Of a DNA stretch of 64,000 bases, positions 17,261 through 25,802 are shown in pieces; the stretch's first letter is position 1, and each line of letters starts with the position of its first letter. The stretch covers positions 1 to 64,000 of the forward strand of contig JAYQOY010000003.1 of assembly GCA_038145075.1 (NCBI GenBank), in the 5' to 3' direction. Source of the DNA: TMED14 sp038145075. GTDB taxonomy: Bacteria > Bacteroidota > Bacteroidia > Flavobacteriales > Schleiferiaceae. The notes under the pieces were generated by a model. That model saw only the letters and a list, made by a program, of their open reading frames with translations, made no database searches and had not been told where the DNA came from. Both the position numbers and the translations under genes were made by a program.

Positions 17261-19180
17261 ATGAAGGAAAGCAGCGCGAAAGCCCCCGTGAATTATTTGG
17301 CCCTCGGTCTGGGAGCACTGTTAGCGCTCATGCCGTCGGTGGGCCTCTTTTCCAAGCTCGGGGATCCCGGCCATTGGCCTTTGCACCTAGGCTTTGCGGT
17401 ATTGGGCTTGGCGCTTCTCTTCAAAGCCTGGTCCAGCGCTTCCGCAACTTCCTACACACTTTCATGGCCCGCATTGCTTTGGTTGGGTTTGGCGCTTTGG
17501 GCCTGGGTGGCGCCGTGGACCACGGACCTCTTTTCAGTAGCCGAATGGAAGTACAGCGCAGGCCGCTTCGCCGGCTATGCGGGTTTTCTCCTGCTGGGTG
17601 GGCTCTGGTCCAAAGACGCCTCGCAAGACAGCTCCAAGTTTACCATCTTCATTTTGGGCTTTGGCGCCATGCTGAGCCTTCACTACGTCTTCACCTTTTT
17701 GGCCAAAGGTGCGGATGCTCTGGAAGATCCCTACCTCGTGCCCGGCTTGATGGGGCACAAGAATTTTACGGCAAGTGCCATTGCCTTGACGCTGCCGATT
17801 GTGGTGTTGGGACGTGCGCGACAGGCTTGGCCTGCGTGGATGGCAGATGGCGCCCTTTGGCTGGGCGTCTTGGCGGTGCTATTGGCGCAAACGCGAAGCA
17901 TTTGGCTTGGGGGTGTATTAGCCCTTGGGGTCGGCTTAGCGCTTGGCTGGCGTCCTGCGAAGAACGTCCGGTATGGACTGCTCGGGGGCCTAGCCGTTGC
18001 TGGATTACTTGCGCTGTCGGGCCCGGTCCAGAAGCGCATGATGGATCCTGCCAATTTGCAGATTCGACAAATTTTCTGGGACCATTCGTTCCAAATGCAC
18101 GCCGAGCATCCCCTCACGGGCGTGGGACCTGGCCAATGGCGTATCTACTTTCCAAAGTATGGCCTAGAGGGCATGAATCCCAGCGTGGCAGAAGGCATCA
18201 CTTCGGAGGTTCGCCCGCACAACGACTTCATTTGGGTGCTCTCCGAGCTAGGCTACGTTGGGCTTGCGCTCTTCTTCGGATTTATTACCATCGTAGTGGT
18301 CCATGCCGTTCGGGAGTACCGAAAAGACTCTTCAGATCTGGGGCCTGTCACATGGATGTCCATCTTGCTGCTCGCAACCGTCTATGCTTTGTTTGAATTC
18401 CCGCTGGAACGTGCCGCTTTCTGGGCCCCCTTCATGGTCATGGTGGGGCTGCACACGAAGGGAGGGGTATCCATCCCGAAGACCGTTTACCTGGGCTTGG
18501 CGGTGGTCTTAGTGGGGCTTTCGGGCCGAATCTCCTGGGCGGCCATCCAAGCGGACCAAGTCAACCAAGTTGTTTTGGAACAGAACAGTCGAAAAGACGC
18601 GCGAGGCATTGTGCAATCGGCCACGGATGCGGTATCCAGCTGGAACGAATTGGACCGCTTTAGCAATCCTCTGATCTACTTTGCAGGCATGGGAAGCCTT
18701 TTTGGGGAAGCACAGGCTATGGGCCAAAATCCCACCTTCACATCCGCAAATTTTAAACAAGCGGAGGCCTACTTCAATGAGGCATTGGCCCTTCATCCCT
18801 ACCACGTGGTCACTTTGTACCAAAAGGCGAACATGCACCGCTACCGCAGAGAATTCAGCCAAGCCCAAGCCACGTACGAGCAGTTGCTCGCCATTTCGCC
18901 CCGTCACCCTGGGGGGCAAATGCACTATGCGACTACGTTGAATGCCACAGGGCAGTACGAAGCGGCCGCGCGCGTGCTAATTGCGGCCTTCTTGAGTCCT
19001 GAGTACTACAGCAATCCGGACTACCAGCGCGCCGTGATGGAGGCCTTGCGCAACATGCCCGCCCAGACGAAGCATAAGGGCCTACAGCCTTTAGTGGCTC
19101 GACGCGATCAGCTGGATGACCGCGCCCTTTTTGAAGCATTTCAAGCGTTTAAAACCCAGCGCTTGCAGCAGTCTCGATAA
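17261..19180 (+). CDS. O-antigen ligase-like membrane protein with TPR domain
   Basis: Protein of 639 aa. Roughly ten to twelve membrane segments fill residues 10-430. The Wzy_C-type periplasmic loop motif RPHNDFIWVLSELGYVG lies near residue 318, preceded by HPLTGVGPGQWR, both typical of the O-antigen ligase/polymerase superfamily (WaaL/Wzy/PglL). From about residue 500 the soluble tail contains TPR-like helical repeats (AEAYFNEALALHPYHVVTLY, QATYEQLLAISPRHPGG). It likely polymerises or transfers glycans at the cytoplasmic membrane's outer face; polymerase versus ligase cannot be decided. It starts 11 bp after the ribosomal terminator. Confidence 0.85.
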   Translation: MKESSAKAPVNYLALGLGALLALMPSVGLFSKLGDPGHWPLHLGFAVLGLALLFKAWSSASATSYTLSWPALLWLGLALWAWVAPWTTDLFSVAEWKYSAGRFAGYAGFLLLGGLWSKDASQDSSKFTIFILGFGAMLSLHYVFTFLAKGADALEDPYLVPGLMGHKNFTASAIALTLPIVVLGRARQAWPAWMADGALWLGVLAVLLAQTRSIWLGGVLALGVGLALGWRPAKNVRYGLLGGLAVAGLLALSGPVQKRMMDPANLQIRQIFWDHSFQMHAEHPLTGVGPGQWRIYFPKYGLEGMNPSVAEGITSEVRPHNDFIWVLSELGYVGLALFFGFITIVVVHAVREYRKDSSDLGPVTWMSILLLATVYALFEFPLERAAFWAPFMVMVGLHTKGGVSIPKTVYLGLAVVLVGLSGRISWAAIQADQVNQVVLEQNSRKDARGIVQSATDAVSSWNELDRFSNPLIYFAGMGSLFGEAQAMGQNPTFTSANFKQAEAYFNEALALHPYHVVTLYQKANMHRYRREFSQAQATYEQLLAISPRHPGGQMHYATTLNATGQYEAAARVLIAAFLSPEYYSNPDYQRAVMEALRNMPAQTKHKGLQPLVARRDQLDDRALFEAFQAFKTQRLQQSR

Positions 19181-19193
19181 TTCCGTCCATACC

Positions 19194-19967
19194 ATGGCCC
19201 ATATAGATCCGCCCCTGAAGCACCACCCCCACGATGAATCGCGGCTACACGCCGTTCCTACGGGCTTGCTTGGGCGCTTTCAGAGCTACATCACGGAATT
19301 TGTGTACGGCGGCATTGACGGTGCGGTAACCACCTTTGCGGTAGTGGCAGGCGCGGCGGGAGCGGGCCTCGGTATCAACACCACCCTCATCCTGGGCTTT
19401 GCCAATTTGATTGCCGATGGCTTCTCTATGTCGGTGGGCGCCTATCTGGCGGCGAAAACGGACGAGGAAACCTACGACCGCGCCCTGAAACAAGAATACT
19501 GGGAAGTAGACCACCTGCCTGATGTGGAACGCGAAGAGATCCGGGAAATCTACCAGGCCAAAGGCTTTGAGGGCGAATTGCTTGAACAAATCGTGGACGT
19601 CATCTGCGCCGACAAAGACCGCTGGGTGGAAGAAATGATGAAGTCGGAACTCGAACTCTTCCCCGAAGACAAGAAGCCACTGGCCAAGGCCTACATGACC
19701 TTCTTGAGCTTTAACCTCGTGGGTTTTGTCCCCTTGGCGGTTTATGTGCTCCACTACATGCCGTGGATGCCAGACTACGATACAACCCAATTATTCACCC
19801 TCTCCGCGAGTGCCACTGGTCTGGCCTTTGTAGGCATTGGCATCCTGAAGGCCCGTGTGAACAGCCGTCCTATCCTACGCAGTGTGGCCGAAACGGTTTT
19901 GCTAGGCGCACTGGCCGCCGTGTTGGCCTATGCAGCGGGGGATGTCCTTGAAAGCTGGTTAGCCTAA
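19194..19967 (+). CDS. VIT1/CCC1-family iron or manganese transporter
   Basis: Protein of 257 aa from ATG 19194, 13 bp after the upstream stop. The signature FVYGGIDGAVTTFAVVAGAAGA followed by GFANLIADGFSMSVGAYLA is that of the vacuolar iron transporter family. A charged, acidic cytoplasmic domain (residues 85-160, rich in Glu/Asp) separates the second and third helices; it resembles the metal-binding domain of plant VIT1. It probably moves Fe(II) or Mn(II) across the cytoplasmic membrane. The next gene begins 4 bp later. Confidence 0.9.
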   Translation: MAHIDPPLKHHPHDESRLHAVPTGLLGRFQSYITEFVYGGIDGAVTTFAVVAGAAGAGLGINTTLILGFANLIADGFSMSVGAYLAAKTDEETYDRALKQEYWEVDHLPDVEREEIREIYQAKGFEGELLEQIVDVICADKDRWVEEMMKSELELFPEDKKPLAKAYMTFLSFNLVGFVPLAVYVLHYMPWMPDYDTTQLFTLSASATGLAFVGIGILKARVNSRPILRSVAETVLLGALAAVLAYAAGDVLESWLA

Positions 19968-19971
19968 TTCT

Positions 19972-20610
19972 ATGAGAAATTTTCAACTCCCCTATACCTG
20001 GGCGCTCGTCCTGGTGATTGTCCTTCACGTGGTCGGTTTCTTCGGATGGCATAGCACGTGGTCCTCGGTCATTTCGATTTTAACGCCCGTACACTTGCTC
20101 ATCAGCTTCTGGCTGCTCTTCCAGTTTTCGGGGGCTAGCACCACGTTGCGCTTCCGCCTTTTGCTTGTCTATGCGATCGGGTTGGGGGTAGAATTCTTGG
20201 GCGTGCACACGGGCTATCCGTTTGGCGTTTATACCTATCTGGAAGGTCTAGGACCCTTAGTCTGGGATGTGCCGTGGATGATAGGTGTGAATTGGGCGAT
20301 TCTAGCGTTGGCCACGGCGCAGTGGGTGAAGGGGTATCTGCCCGAATTCAACCGCTGGCAGCGCGTCCTCCTCGCCGCCGTTCTCATGGTGCTCATCGAT
20401 CTCTTGATCGAACCCGTAGCCCCCCAGCTGCGCTTCTGGATTTTTGCGGGTGGTCCCGGTTGGTTGAATTCGTTGGGTTGGTTGGCGACCTCATTGGTCA
20501 TGCAGTTTTTACTTTCCGAAGAGGTGGAAGGCGAGAACCGAATGGCGCTTCCCATCTTACTTAGTCAAGCGATTTTCTTCGCGGGTTTTCACCTTTGGCC
20601 TGCGGCCTAA
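19972..20610 (+). CDS. Carotenoid biosynthesis (CruF-type, DUF422) membrane protein
   Basis: Protein of 212 aa with about six to seven membrane helices. VEFLGVHTGYPFGVYTY around residues 74-90 followed by a DVPWMIGVNWAIL segment and LIDLLIEPVAPQLRFW form the DUF422 pattern. Relatives include CruF, a carotenoid 1',2'-hydratase. It may hydrate or otherwise modify an acyclic carotenoid end group. No other carotenoid gene is in the window, so the assignment rests on the family alone. It starts 4 bp after the VIT1-type gene. Confidence 0.8.
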   Translation: MRNFQLPYTWALVLVIVLHVVGFFGWHSTWSSVISILTPVHLLISFWLLFQFSGASTTLRFRLLLVYAIGLGVEFLGVHTGYPFGVYTYLEGLGPLVWDVPWMIGVNWAILALATAQWVKGYLPEFNRWQRVLLAAVLMVLIDLLIEPVAPQLRFWIFAGGPGWLNSLGWLATSLVMQFLLSEEVEGENRMALPILLSQAIFFAGFHLWPAA

Positions 20611-20634
20611 TTCCTTCTGGCGTAGATTTGACCT

Positions 20635-22521
20635 ATGGATGCGACTCCCTACATTGTTTCGGCCCGAAAATACCGCCCCAAAGACTTTGAGGCAGTCGTT
20701 GGCCAAAGCCATGTAACGGACACCCTGGAGCACGAAGTCTCCAGCGGGCATCTCGCTCAAGCCCTATTGTTTACAGGGCCTCGCGGGGTCGGAAAGACCA
20801 CGTGCGCGCGCATTTTAGCCCGCCGCATCAACGAGGTACACACCGGGCCCGATCAAGATTACAGTCTCAATATTTTTGAGCTCGACGCCGCCTCCAACAA
20901 CTCGGTGGATGACATCCGCCAGCTGATTGATCAGGTGCGCTTCGCCCCTCAAGTGGGACGCTTCAAGGTCTACATCATCGACGAGGTGCACATGCTCTCC
21001 CAGGCAGCTTTTAATGCCTTTTTGAAGACGCTGGAGGAGCCACCCGCGCATGCCATTTTCATCTTGGCCACCACGGAGAAGCACAAGGTGCTGCCCACCA
21101 TCCTCTCGCGTTGCCAAATTTTTGACTTCAAGCGCATCGGACTTCAGGACATCGCCAACCACTTGGCCTTTGTGGCCGGGAAGGAGGGCATTGCCACGGA
21201 GGAAGAAGCGTTGCACGCCATTGCCGAAAAAGCCGACGGTGCGCTCCGCGATTCGCTGTCCATTTTTGACCGCGTCGCCGCTTTTGCACGTGGGGGCACC
21301 CTGACCTACGACTTGGTCCGTGAAAATTTGCAGCTTTTGGACCGAACGGTCTATTTCTCCACGGTTTCGCATTTGCTCAGCGGCGACACCACCTCCTTGC
21401 TACTCCAAGTTGACCACATCCTCGAGCAAGGGTTTGACTTGCACCGCTTTGTGGGGGGATTGGCGAGCCACGTTCGGGATGTCCTGTTGGCCAAACACGA
21501 GGCCACCATTGCCCTCATGGATGTCCCCGACTCCGTCAAGGAACAGTACCGCCAGCAATCACAGCAAGCTTCGCCCGCCTTTTTGGCCAATGCGTTGAAA
21601 GCGCTTTCGCAATGCGACTTGTCCTACCGAAGTAGCTCCAATCCGCGCCTCTTGGTGGAAATCGCCTTGTTGGATCTCGCAGGAATGGGCCAAGGCTCGG
21701 ACGAAAAAAAAAAGCCTGAACCCCAAGGGGTAGAAACTGCTCCAGATCCGCAAGTCTCCGCTCCTCCGGCTCCTGTCGAAACGATGACGTCCGCAGTACC
21801 TGAGGTTCCTGCTACGATCGAGGAAACTGCTGCGCCAGCGGTTCCCTCTGTGCCTGCTAAGTCGGCTCCAACACCTGAAGTACCTGAGGAAGCTCCTTCG
21901 GCCGTTTCCGAAGCCGAGGCGCCTGAAGTTCATGATGCGCCGGTGGTGCCAACCGTAGATGCAAAGCCACCTGTACCTGTAGATAAGGCACCCACGGTTT
22001 ACGCTACTCAAGAAGAACGTGAAACAGAGCAGCCATCGGAGGAACCGACCCGAAAGCGCCGCTCAACCTTTTCTCTGAAGGCCAATATTGGAGGTGCCGC
22101 ATTGACGGTGGCGGAGACGGTAGAGGTTTCGGTCGAAGAGTCTGAAGTCAAGCGTCTTTCGGCTTTTAGTCAGCACGCTTTGGAGACTGCTTGGATGGAT
22201 ACGGTGAAGGCTATGGAGGACCGGCCGGTGATACATTCGGTCATTTCCAAGGCGACGCCCGTCCTGGAGGACGATTTTAGGATCCGAATTTCCGTCGAAA
22301 ACAAAGTGCAGGCGGACTATTTGGAGGGTGTTCGGGACGAGCTCATCGGCGGGCTGCGTAGCTTGCTGGAGAACGATGCCATCCGTTGGTCCATTAACGT
22401 AGAGGAGGGGGCTAGCAACGCCCGAATCGTCTACACTCCCGAAGAGCGCTATCAGTTTTTGTTAGAGAAAAACCCGCATTTGGCCGAATTCAGAAAAGAA
22501 TTTAAGCTGGATTTGGAGTAA
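20635..22521 (+). CDS. dnaX: DNA polymerase III subunit gamma/tau
   Basis: Protein of 628 aa. N-terminal RKYRPKDFEAVVGQ, Walker A GPRGVGKTTCAR, ELDAASNNSVDDIR, Walker B IIDEVHMLS and sensor ATTEKHKVLPTILSRC define the clamp-loader ATPase. Residues about 360-480 are a Pro/Ala/Val/Glu-rich linker, followed by a folded C-terminal tail. The four-cysteine zinc module normally found between the P-loop helix and the AASN motif is missing; the interval is short and contains no CxxC pair. The stop codon TAA is part of the downstream icd promoter -7 element. Confidence 0.95.
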   Translation: MDATPYIVSARKYRPKDFEAVVGQSHVTDTLEHEVSSGHLAQALLFTGPRGVGKTTCARILARRINEVHTGPDQDYSLNIFELDAASNNSVDDIRQLIDQVRFAPQVGRFKVYIIDEVHMLSQAAFNAFLKTLEEPPAHAIFILATTEKHKVLPTILSRCQIFDFKRIGLQDIANHLAFVAGKEGIATEEEALHAIAEKADGALRDSLSIFDRVAAFARGGTLTYDLVRENLQLLDRTVYFSTVSHLLSGDTTSLLLQVDHILEQGFDLHRFVGGLASHVRDVLLAKHEATIALMDVPDSVKEQYRQQSQQASPAFLANALKALSQCDLSYRSSSNPRLLVEIALLDLAGMGQGSDEKKKPEPQGVETAPDPQVSAPPAPVETMTSAVPEVPATIEETAAPAVPSVPAKSAPTPEVPEEAPSAVSEAEAPEVHDAPVVPTVDAKPPVPVDKAPTVYATQEERETEQPSEEPTRKRRSTFSLKANIGGAALTVAETVEVSVEESEVKRLSAFSQHALETAWMDTVKAMEDRPVIHSVISKATPVLEDDFRIRISVENKVQADYLEGVRDELIGGLRSLLENDAIRWSINVEEGASNARIVYTPEERYQFLLEKNPHLAEFRKEFKLDLE

Positions 22522-22526
22522 CTTTG
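22519..22526 (+). promoter_or_regulatory. -7 element of icd
   Basis: TAACTTTG followed by CA matches TAnnTTTG exactly and overlaps the dnaX stop codon (22519-22521). It supports the icd ATG at 22572 with a 45-nt leader region rather than the longer reading from 22524. Confidence 0.65.
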
Positions 22527-22571
22527 CAATCCTTTCAAAGAATGGGCGTTTGGCCCGATAAAGCAGTTGGT

Positions 22572-23801
22572 ATGAGTAAGATTAAAGTAGCCAATCCCGT
22601 CGTCGAATTGGACGGCGATGAAATGACCCGCATCATTTGGTCATTTATCAAAGAAAAACTCATCCTCCCCTACGTGGATGTGGACATCAAATACTACGAC
22701 TTGGGTATGGAGCACCGCGATGCGACCAACGACCAAGTGACCGTAGATGCCGCTGAGGCCATTAAGAAGTACAATGTGGGCATCAAGTGTGCCACCATCA
22801 CGCCCGACGAAGCACGTGTTGAGGAATTTGGCCTCAAGAAAATGTGGAAGAGCCCCAACGGCACCATCCGCAACATCCTGGGCGGCACCGTATTCCGCGA
22901 GCCCATCATTTGTGAAAACGTTCCCCGTTTGGTGACCACCTGGAACAAGCCTATCGTTATTGGCCGTCACGCGTTTGGCGATCAGTACCGCGCGACCGAC
23001 ACCGTGATCACGGGTAAAGGCAAGTTGACCATGACCTTCACGCCTGAGGATGGTTCAGAGGCCCAAACCTTTGAGGTCTACAACTTCGACGGCGGCGGTG
23101 TGGCCATGAGCATGTACAACACGGACGAGTCGGTCTACGGCTTTGCACGCTCCTGCATGAATTTGGCCTTGCAGAAAGGCTGGCCTCTTTACTTGAGCAC
23201 GAAGAACACCATTTTGAAGCAGTACGACGGTCGCTTCAAGGACATCTTCCAAGAGGTCTATGAAACCGAATTCGCCGAGCAGTACAAAGCAGCCGGCATC
23301 ACCTACGAGCACCGCTTGATCGACGACATGGTCGCATCTGCCCTGAAGTGGGAAGGTGGCTTTGTTTGGGCTTGTAAGAACTACGACGGCGACGTTCAAT
23401 CCGATACGGTTGCGCAAGGCTTCGGTTCTTTGGGCTTGATGACGTCCGTTTTGGTAACGCCCGATGGCAAAACCCTGGAAGCGGAAGCAGCACACGGCAC
23501 CGTGACCCGTCACTTCCGCCAGCACCAGCAAGGCAAGCAAACGAGCACCAACCCCATCGCCTCCATCTTCGCATGGACGCGTGGTCTGGCGCACCGTGGC
23601 AAGTTGGACGGCAACGATGCCTTGGTGCATTTTGCCAACACCTTGGAGACTGTTTGCGTCGACGTGGTAGAGTCTGGCAAGATGACGAAAGACTTGGCCA
23701 TCTGTGTGCACGGCAACAACGTGCAGCACGGTACGCACTACCTCTACACGCAGGAATTCTTGGACGCTATCGACCAGGAGCTTCAGGCGCGTTTGAACTG
23801 A
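22572..23801 (+). CDS. icd: NADP-dependent isocitrate dehydrogenase (dimeric, eukaryote-like type)
   Basis: Protein of 409 aa. VANPVVELDGDEMTRIIW at the N-terminus, KSPNGTIRNILGGTVFREPI, the RHAFGDQYRATD segment and GTVTRHFRQHQQGKQTSTNPIA are those of the subfamily II enzymes otherwise known from mitochondria and several Bacteroidota. It oxidises isocitrate to 2-oxoglutarate with NADP. ATG 22572 gives the standard N-terminus. The gene ends 9 bp before the first hairpin of a repeat spacer. It is metabolically linked to the aconitase encoded at 32008. Confidence 0.96.
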   Translation: MSKIKVANPVVELDGDEMTRIIWSFIKEKLILPYVDVDIKYYDLGMEHRDATNDQVTVDAAEAIKKYNVGIKCATITPDEARVEEFGLKKMWKSPNGTIRNILGGTVFREPIICENVPRLVTTWNKPIVIGRHAFGDQYRATDTVITGKGKLTMTFTPEDGSEAQTFEVYNFDGGGVAMSMYNTDESVYGFARSCMNLALQKGWPLYLSTKNTILKQYDGRFKDIFQEVYETEFAEQYKAAGITYEHRLIDDMVASALKWEGGFVWACKNYDGDVQSDTVAQGFGSLGLMTSVLVTPDGKTLEAEAAHGTVTRHFRQHQQGKQTSTNPIASIFAWTRGLAHRGKLDGNDALVHFANTLETVCVDVVESGKMTKDLAICVHGNNVQHGTHYLYTQEFLDAIDQELQARLN

Positions 23802-23809
23802 GGGTAAGG

Positions 23810-23833
23810 AGCTCGGGCTTTGCCCTGTAGCTT
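23810..23833. repeat. 24-bp hairpin repeat, copy 2
   Basis: GCTCGGGC TTT GCCC core with outer AGCT/AGCTT arms; differs from the copy at 15835 at a few positions in the loop and arm. Confidence 0.8.
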
Positions 23834-23843
23834 GAGCGCTAGG

Positions 23844-23867
23844 AAGCTCGGGCTGCGCCCTAAAGCT
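23844..23867. repeat. 24-bp hairpin repeat, copy 3
   Basis: AAGCTCGGGC loop GCCCTAAAGCT; the closest relative of the copy at 15835-15858, differing mainly in the loop. Confidence 0.8.
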
Positions 23868-23870
23868 AGA

Positions 23871-23895
23871 AAGCACGCGCTTCGCGCTGTGGCTT
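23871..23895. repeat. Diverged hairpin repeat, copy 4
   Basis: Same outer architecture (AAGC...GGCTT) but the inner stem is GCGC-TTC-GCGC, so stem bases changed in a compensating way. This suggests the pairing rather than the exact sequence is maintained. Confidence 0.65.
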
Positions 23896-23900
23896 TTCGC

Positions 23901-24065
23901 TTAAACGCTTAATCTCTTTTACCCTTAAACTGTGTGGTGGATCTTCGCCGCGCGCCGAGATTTTCCATTGTTTTGCCAAGCTTTAGCCCTCTAGCTAACA
24001 AACGAGCAAACCAACAAACGCGCGCAGCGCCCCCTAGCTCCCTAGCCCCCTAGCTCCCTAGCCCT
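23901..24065. repeat. Octamer-periodic array between icd and the aldo/keto reductase
   Basis: TTAA at 23901, 23909 and 23925 keeps an 8-bp phase. After about 50 bp with no clear repeat (23932-23982), TTAGCCCT (23983) and CTAGCTAA (23991) lead into CAAAC words at 23999, 24007 and 24015. CTAG then occurs at 24034, 24042, 24050 and 24058, each 8 bp apart. The last unit runs into the TAG stop of the aldo/keto reductase on the minus strand. Confidence 0.85.
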
Positions 24066-24942
24066 ACGCAATCCCATGCCCCCGGCTGGCCTGCAAAACA
24101 GCATACCAATCCTCTAAGGGGAAGTCAAAGTCTAGGGCCCTCAAGGCGGCTTCAAGGCGTTCCAGCTTACCGGATCCCACGACCACTGTTGGATTGGAGG
24201 GTAGTTTTCGGATCCACGCGTAGGCGAGGGTGTCGATGGGCAGGTTGTGAACCTCGGAAAGCTGTTTGAAGAGGTCCGCTACGGCGTGGTCGCGTTCGGA
24301 TTTGGGGTCAAAAAGACGTCCACCACCCAGCGGGGACCAGGCCATTGGGGCGTAATCGTGCAAGAGGGCGTGGTCTTGGCCGCCGTCAAAGAGGTAGTCG
24401 ACGTGAAGGGGCGAAATCTGCACTTGGTTCGCGACCAAGGGCTGCTCGCAAGCGCTTTGGAGGGCGTCAAACTGGCCGGGGGTGAAGTTGGACACCCCGA
24501 AGTCGAGCACTTTGCCGGAAGCCTGCAAGTCGGAAAAGGCACGGGCCACCTCTTCGGGCTGAAGCAGGGGCGAGGGGCGGTGCAGGAGGAGGACATCCAA
24601 TTTTTCGGCCCCAAGGCGTTGCAGGCTGTTCTCCACGCTTTGGACGATGTGCGCGTAGCTGTAGTCGTAGTGCTTGATGCGGCGTTCGGGCGCGGAAGCG
24701 GTCAGCAGTTTGATTCCACATTTACTCACAAGCTGCACGTTCTGACGGACCGAAGGCGCCAACAAGCCAAACCCCTGCCCAAATGCCGCCTCACAGCGGT
24801 AATCCCCGTAGATGTCAGCATGGTCTATAGTGTAAATGCCTAGGTCCAAAGTGGCCTCCACCAGGGAAGCGATGTCTTTAGGGCTGAGGTTCCAGTCCAT
24901 CAAACGCCAGTAGCCGTGAGAAATAGGGGAAAAGGGCTTCAT
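24064..24942 (-). CDS. Aldo/keto reductase (YdhF-like)
   Basis: Protein of 292 aa, closely patterned on E. coli YdhF: GYWRLMDWNLS, TIDHADIYGDYRCEAAFG (catalytic Asp/Tyr), VSKCGI, LLLHRPSPL and FGVSNFTPGQFDAL. It is an NADPH-dependent oxidoreductase of unknown physiological substrate. Its start ATG overlaps the stop of the upstream GT2 gene by 4 bp, so it is the last gene of a leftward operon with two glycosyltransferases. The stop codon adjoins an octamer array. Confidence 0.9.
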   Translation of the reverse strand: MKPFSPISHGYWRLMDWNLSPKDIASLVEATLDLGIYTIDHADIYGDYRCEAAFGQGFGLLAPSVRQNVQLVSKCGIKLLTASAPERRIKHYDYSYAHIVQSVENSLQRLGAEKLDVLLLHRPSPLLQPEEVARAFSDLQASGKVLDFGVSNFTPGQFDALQSACEQPLVANQVQISPLHVDYLFDGGQDHALLHDYAPMAWSPLGGGRLFDPKSERDHAVADLFKQLSEVHNLPIDTLAYAWIRKLPSNPTVVVGSGKLERLEAALRALDFDFPLEDWYAVLQASRGHGIA

Positions 24943-25802
24943 AGGGGAATATGTAGATAGGTTAGGCTGCGAAGTAGGGCGGTTTTTAGCGAAGGTTGTG
25001 CACGGTTATAGGCCAAACGAGCAGGGGACCAGCGGCGGGCTTTGTGGTGGGTTCGGCCTACTTGGCGCCAAATTTCGGCTTCCGCCTCTTGGCGTTCGGA
25101 CGCTTGGATCCAGCCGCGCGATACAAATTCATCCAGGCGGCCCAGCACTTTCCCGGCGTGCGCCTCGACGTCCTTGGTTAAGCCCACATTGGTCCGGTAG
25201 CGGGTCCAAGGCGTAGTGGACCATTGCTGGGGTCGGTGCCCCGCTTGCCACAGGCGCATCCAGAGGTCGATGTCCTCAACGAGATCGCGGGATTCGCTCC
25301 AGCCGCCCACTTCTTCCAGGACGGAGCGACGAATCAAGCTGCCCGAAGGAGACAAGGGAAGGCGTTTGGTCACCAAGTCGGTGGCCTGAAGAAGTCGGTC
25401 GGTCTGACGAAGCCGCTTGCGCTGCCCGTCCCACTCCGTGTAGGGATGCCAGAGCCAGGTGCGCTCCGCCGAAACCTGAGCCAGGGCGTGCGCCAAAGCG
25501 GAATGCCAGCCAGTCTCCAGTACGTCGTCGGCGTCCAGAAAGAGAATCCATTCGGTTTGGGCCGCGCGCCAGCCCGTGTTCCGTGTGGCGCCTAGGCCTT
25601 GGTTGGCGCTGTGGTGGTGGACCGTTCGGTGGGAAGGGTCTTCGGACCGCCAAGCCTCCAGCAAGGCCGCGGTGCCATCGGTAGAAGCATCGTCGACGGC
25701 AATAGCTGAAATGCCCTGAGGTAGGCAGGCCAGCGTTTCGGGAAGGTAAGCAGCCGCCTGAAAGCAGGGTAGGACTACGGTAAAGGCAGACCTCGTACTC
25801 AT
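24939..25802 (-). CDS. Family 2 glycosyltransferase
   Basis: Protein of 287 aa with the GT-A fold signature: VVLPCFQAAAYLPETL, IAVDDASTDGT, NQGLGATRNTGW and the metal-binding LFLDADD. A later LVEDIDLWMRL matches the catalytic ED motif. It transfers a sugar from a nucleotide donor during glycan assembly on the cytoplasmic side. ATG overlaps the preceding GT2 stop by 4 bp. Donor and acceptor are not predictable. Confidence 0.9.
   Translation of the reverse strand: MSTRSAFTVVLPCFQAAAYLPETLACLPQGISAIAVDDASTDGTAALLEAWRSEDPSHRTVHHHSANQGLGATRNTGWRAAQTEWILFLDADDVLETGWHSALAHALAQVSAERTWLWHPYTEWDGQRKRLRQTDRLLQATDLVTKRLPLSPSGSLIRRSVLEEVGGWSESRDLVEDIDLWMRLWQAGHRPQQWSTTPWTRYRTNVGLTKDVEAHAGKVLGRLDEFVSRGWIQASERQEAEAEIWRQVGRTHHKARRWSPARLAYNRAQPSLKTALLRSLTYLHIPL

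Noticed and set aside
23802..24063. Small gene or tRNA in the spacer between icd and the aldo/keto reductase
   Set aside because: No cloverleaf pattern or plausible reading frame; the sequence is repeats.
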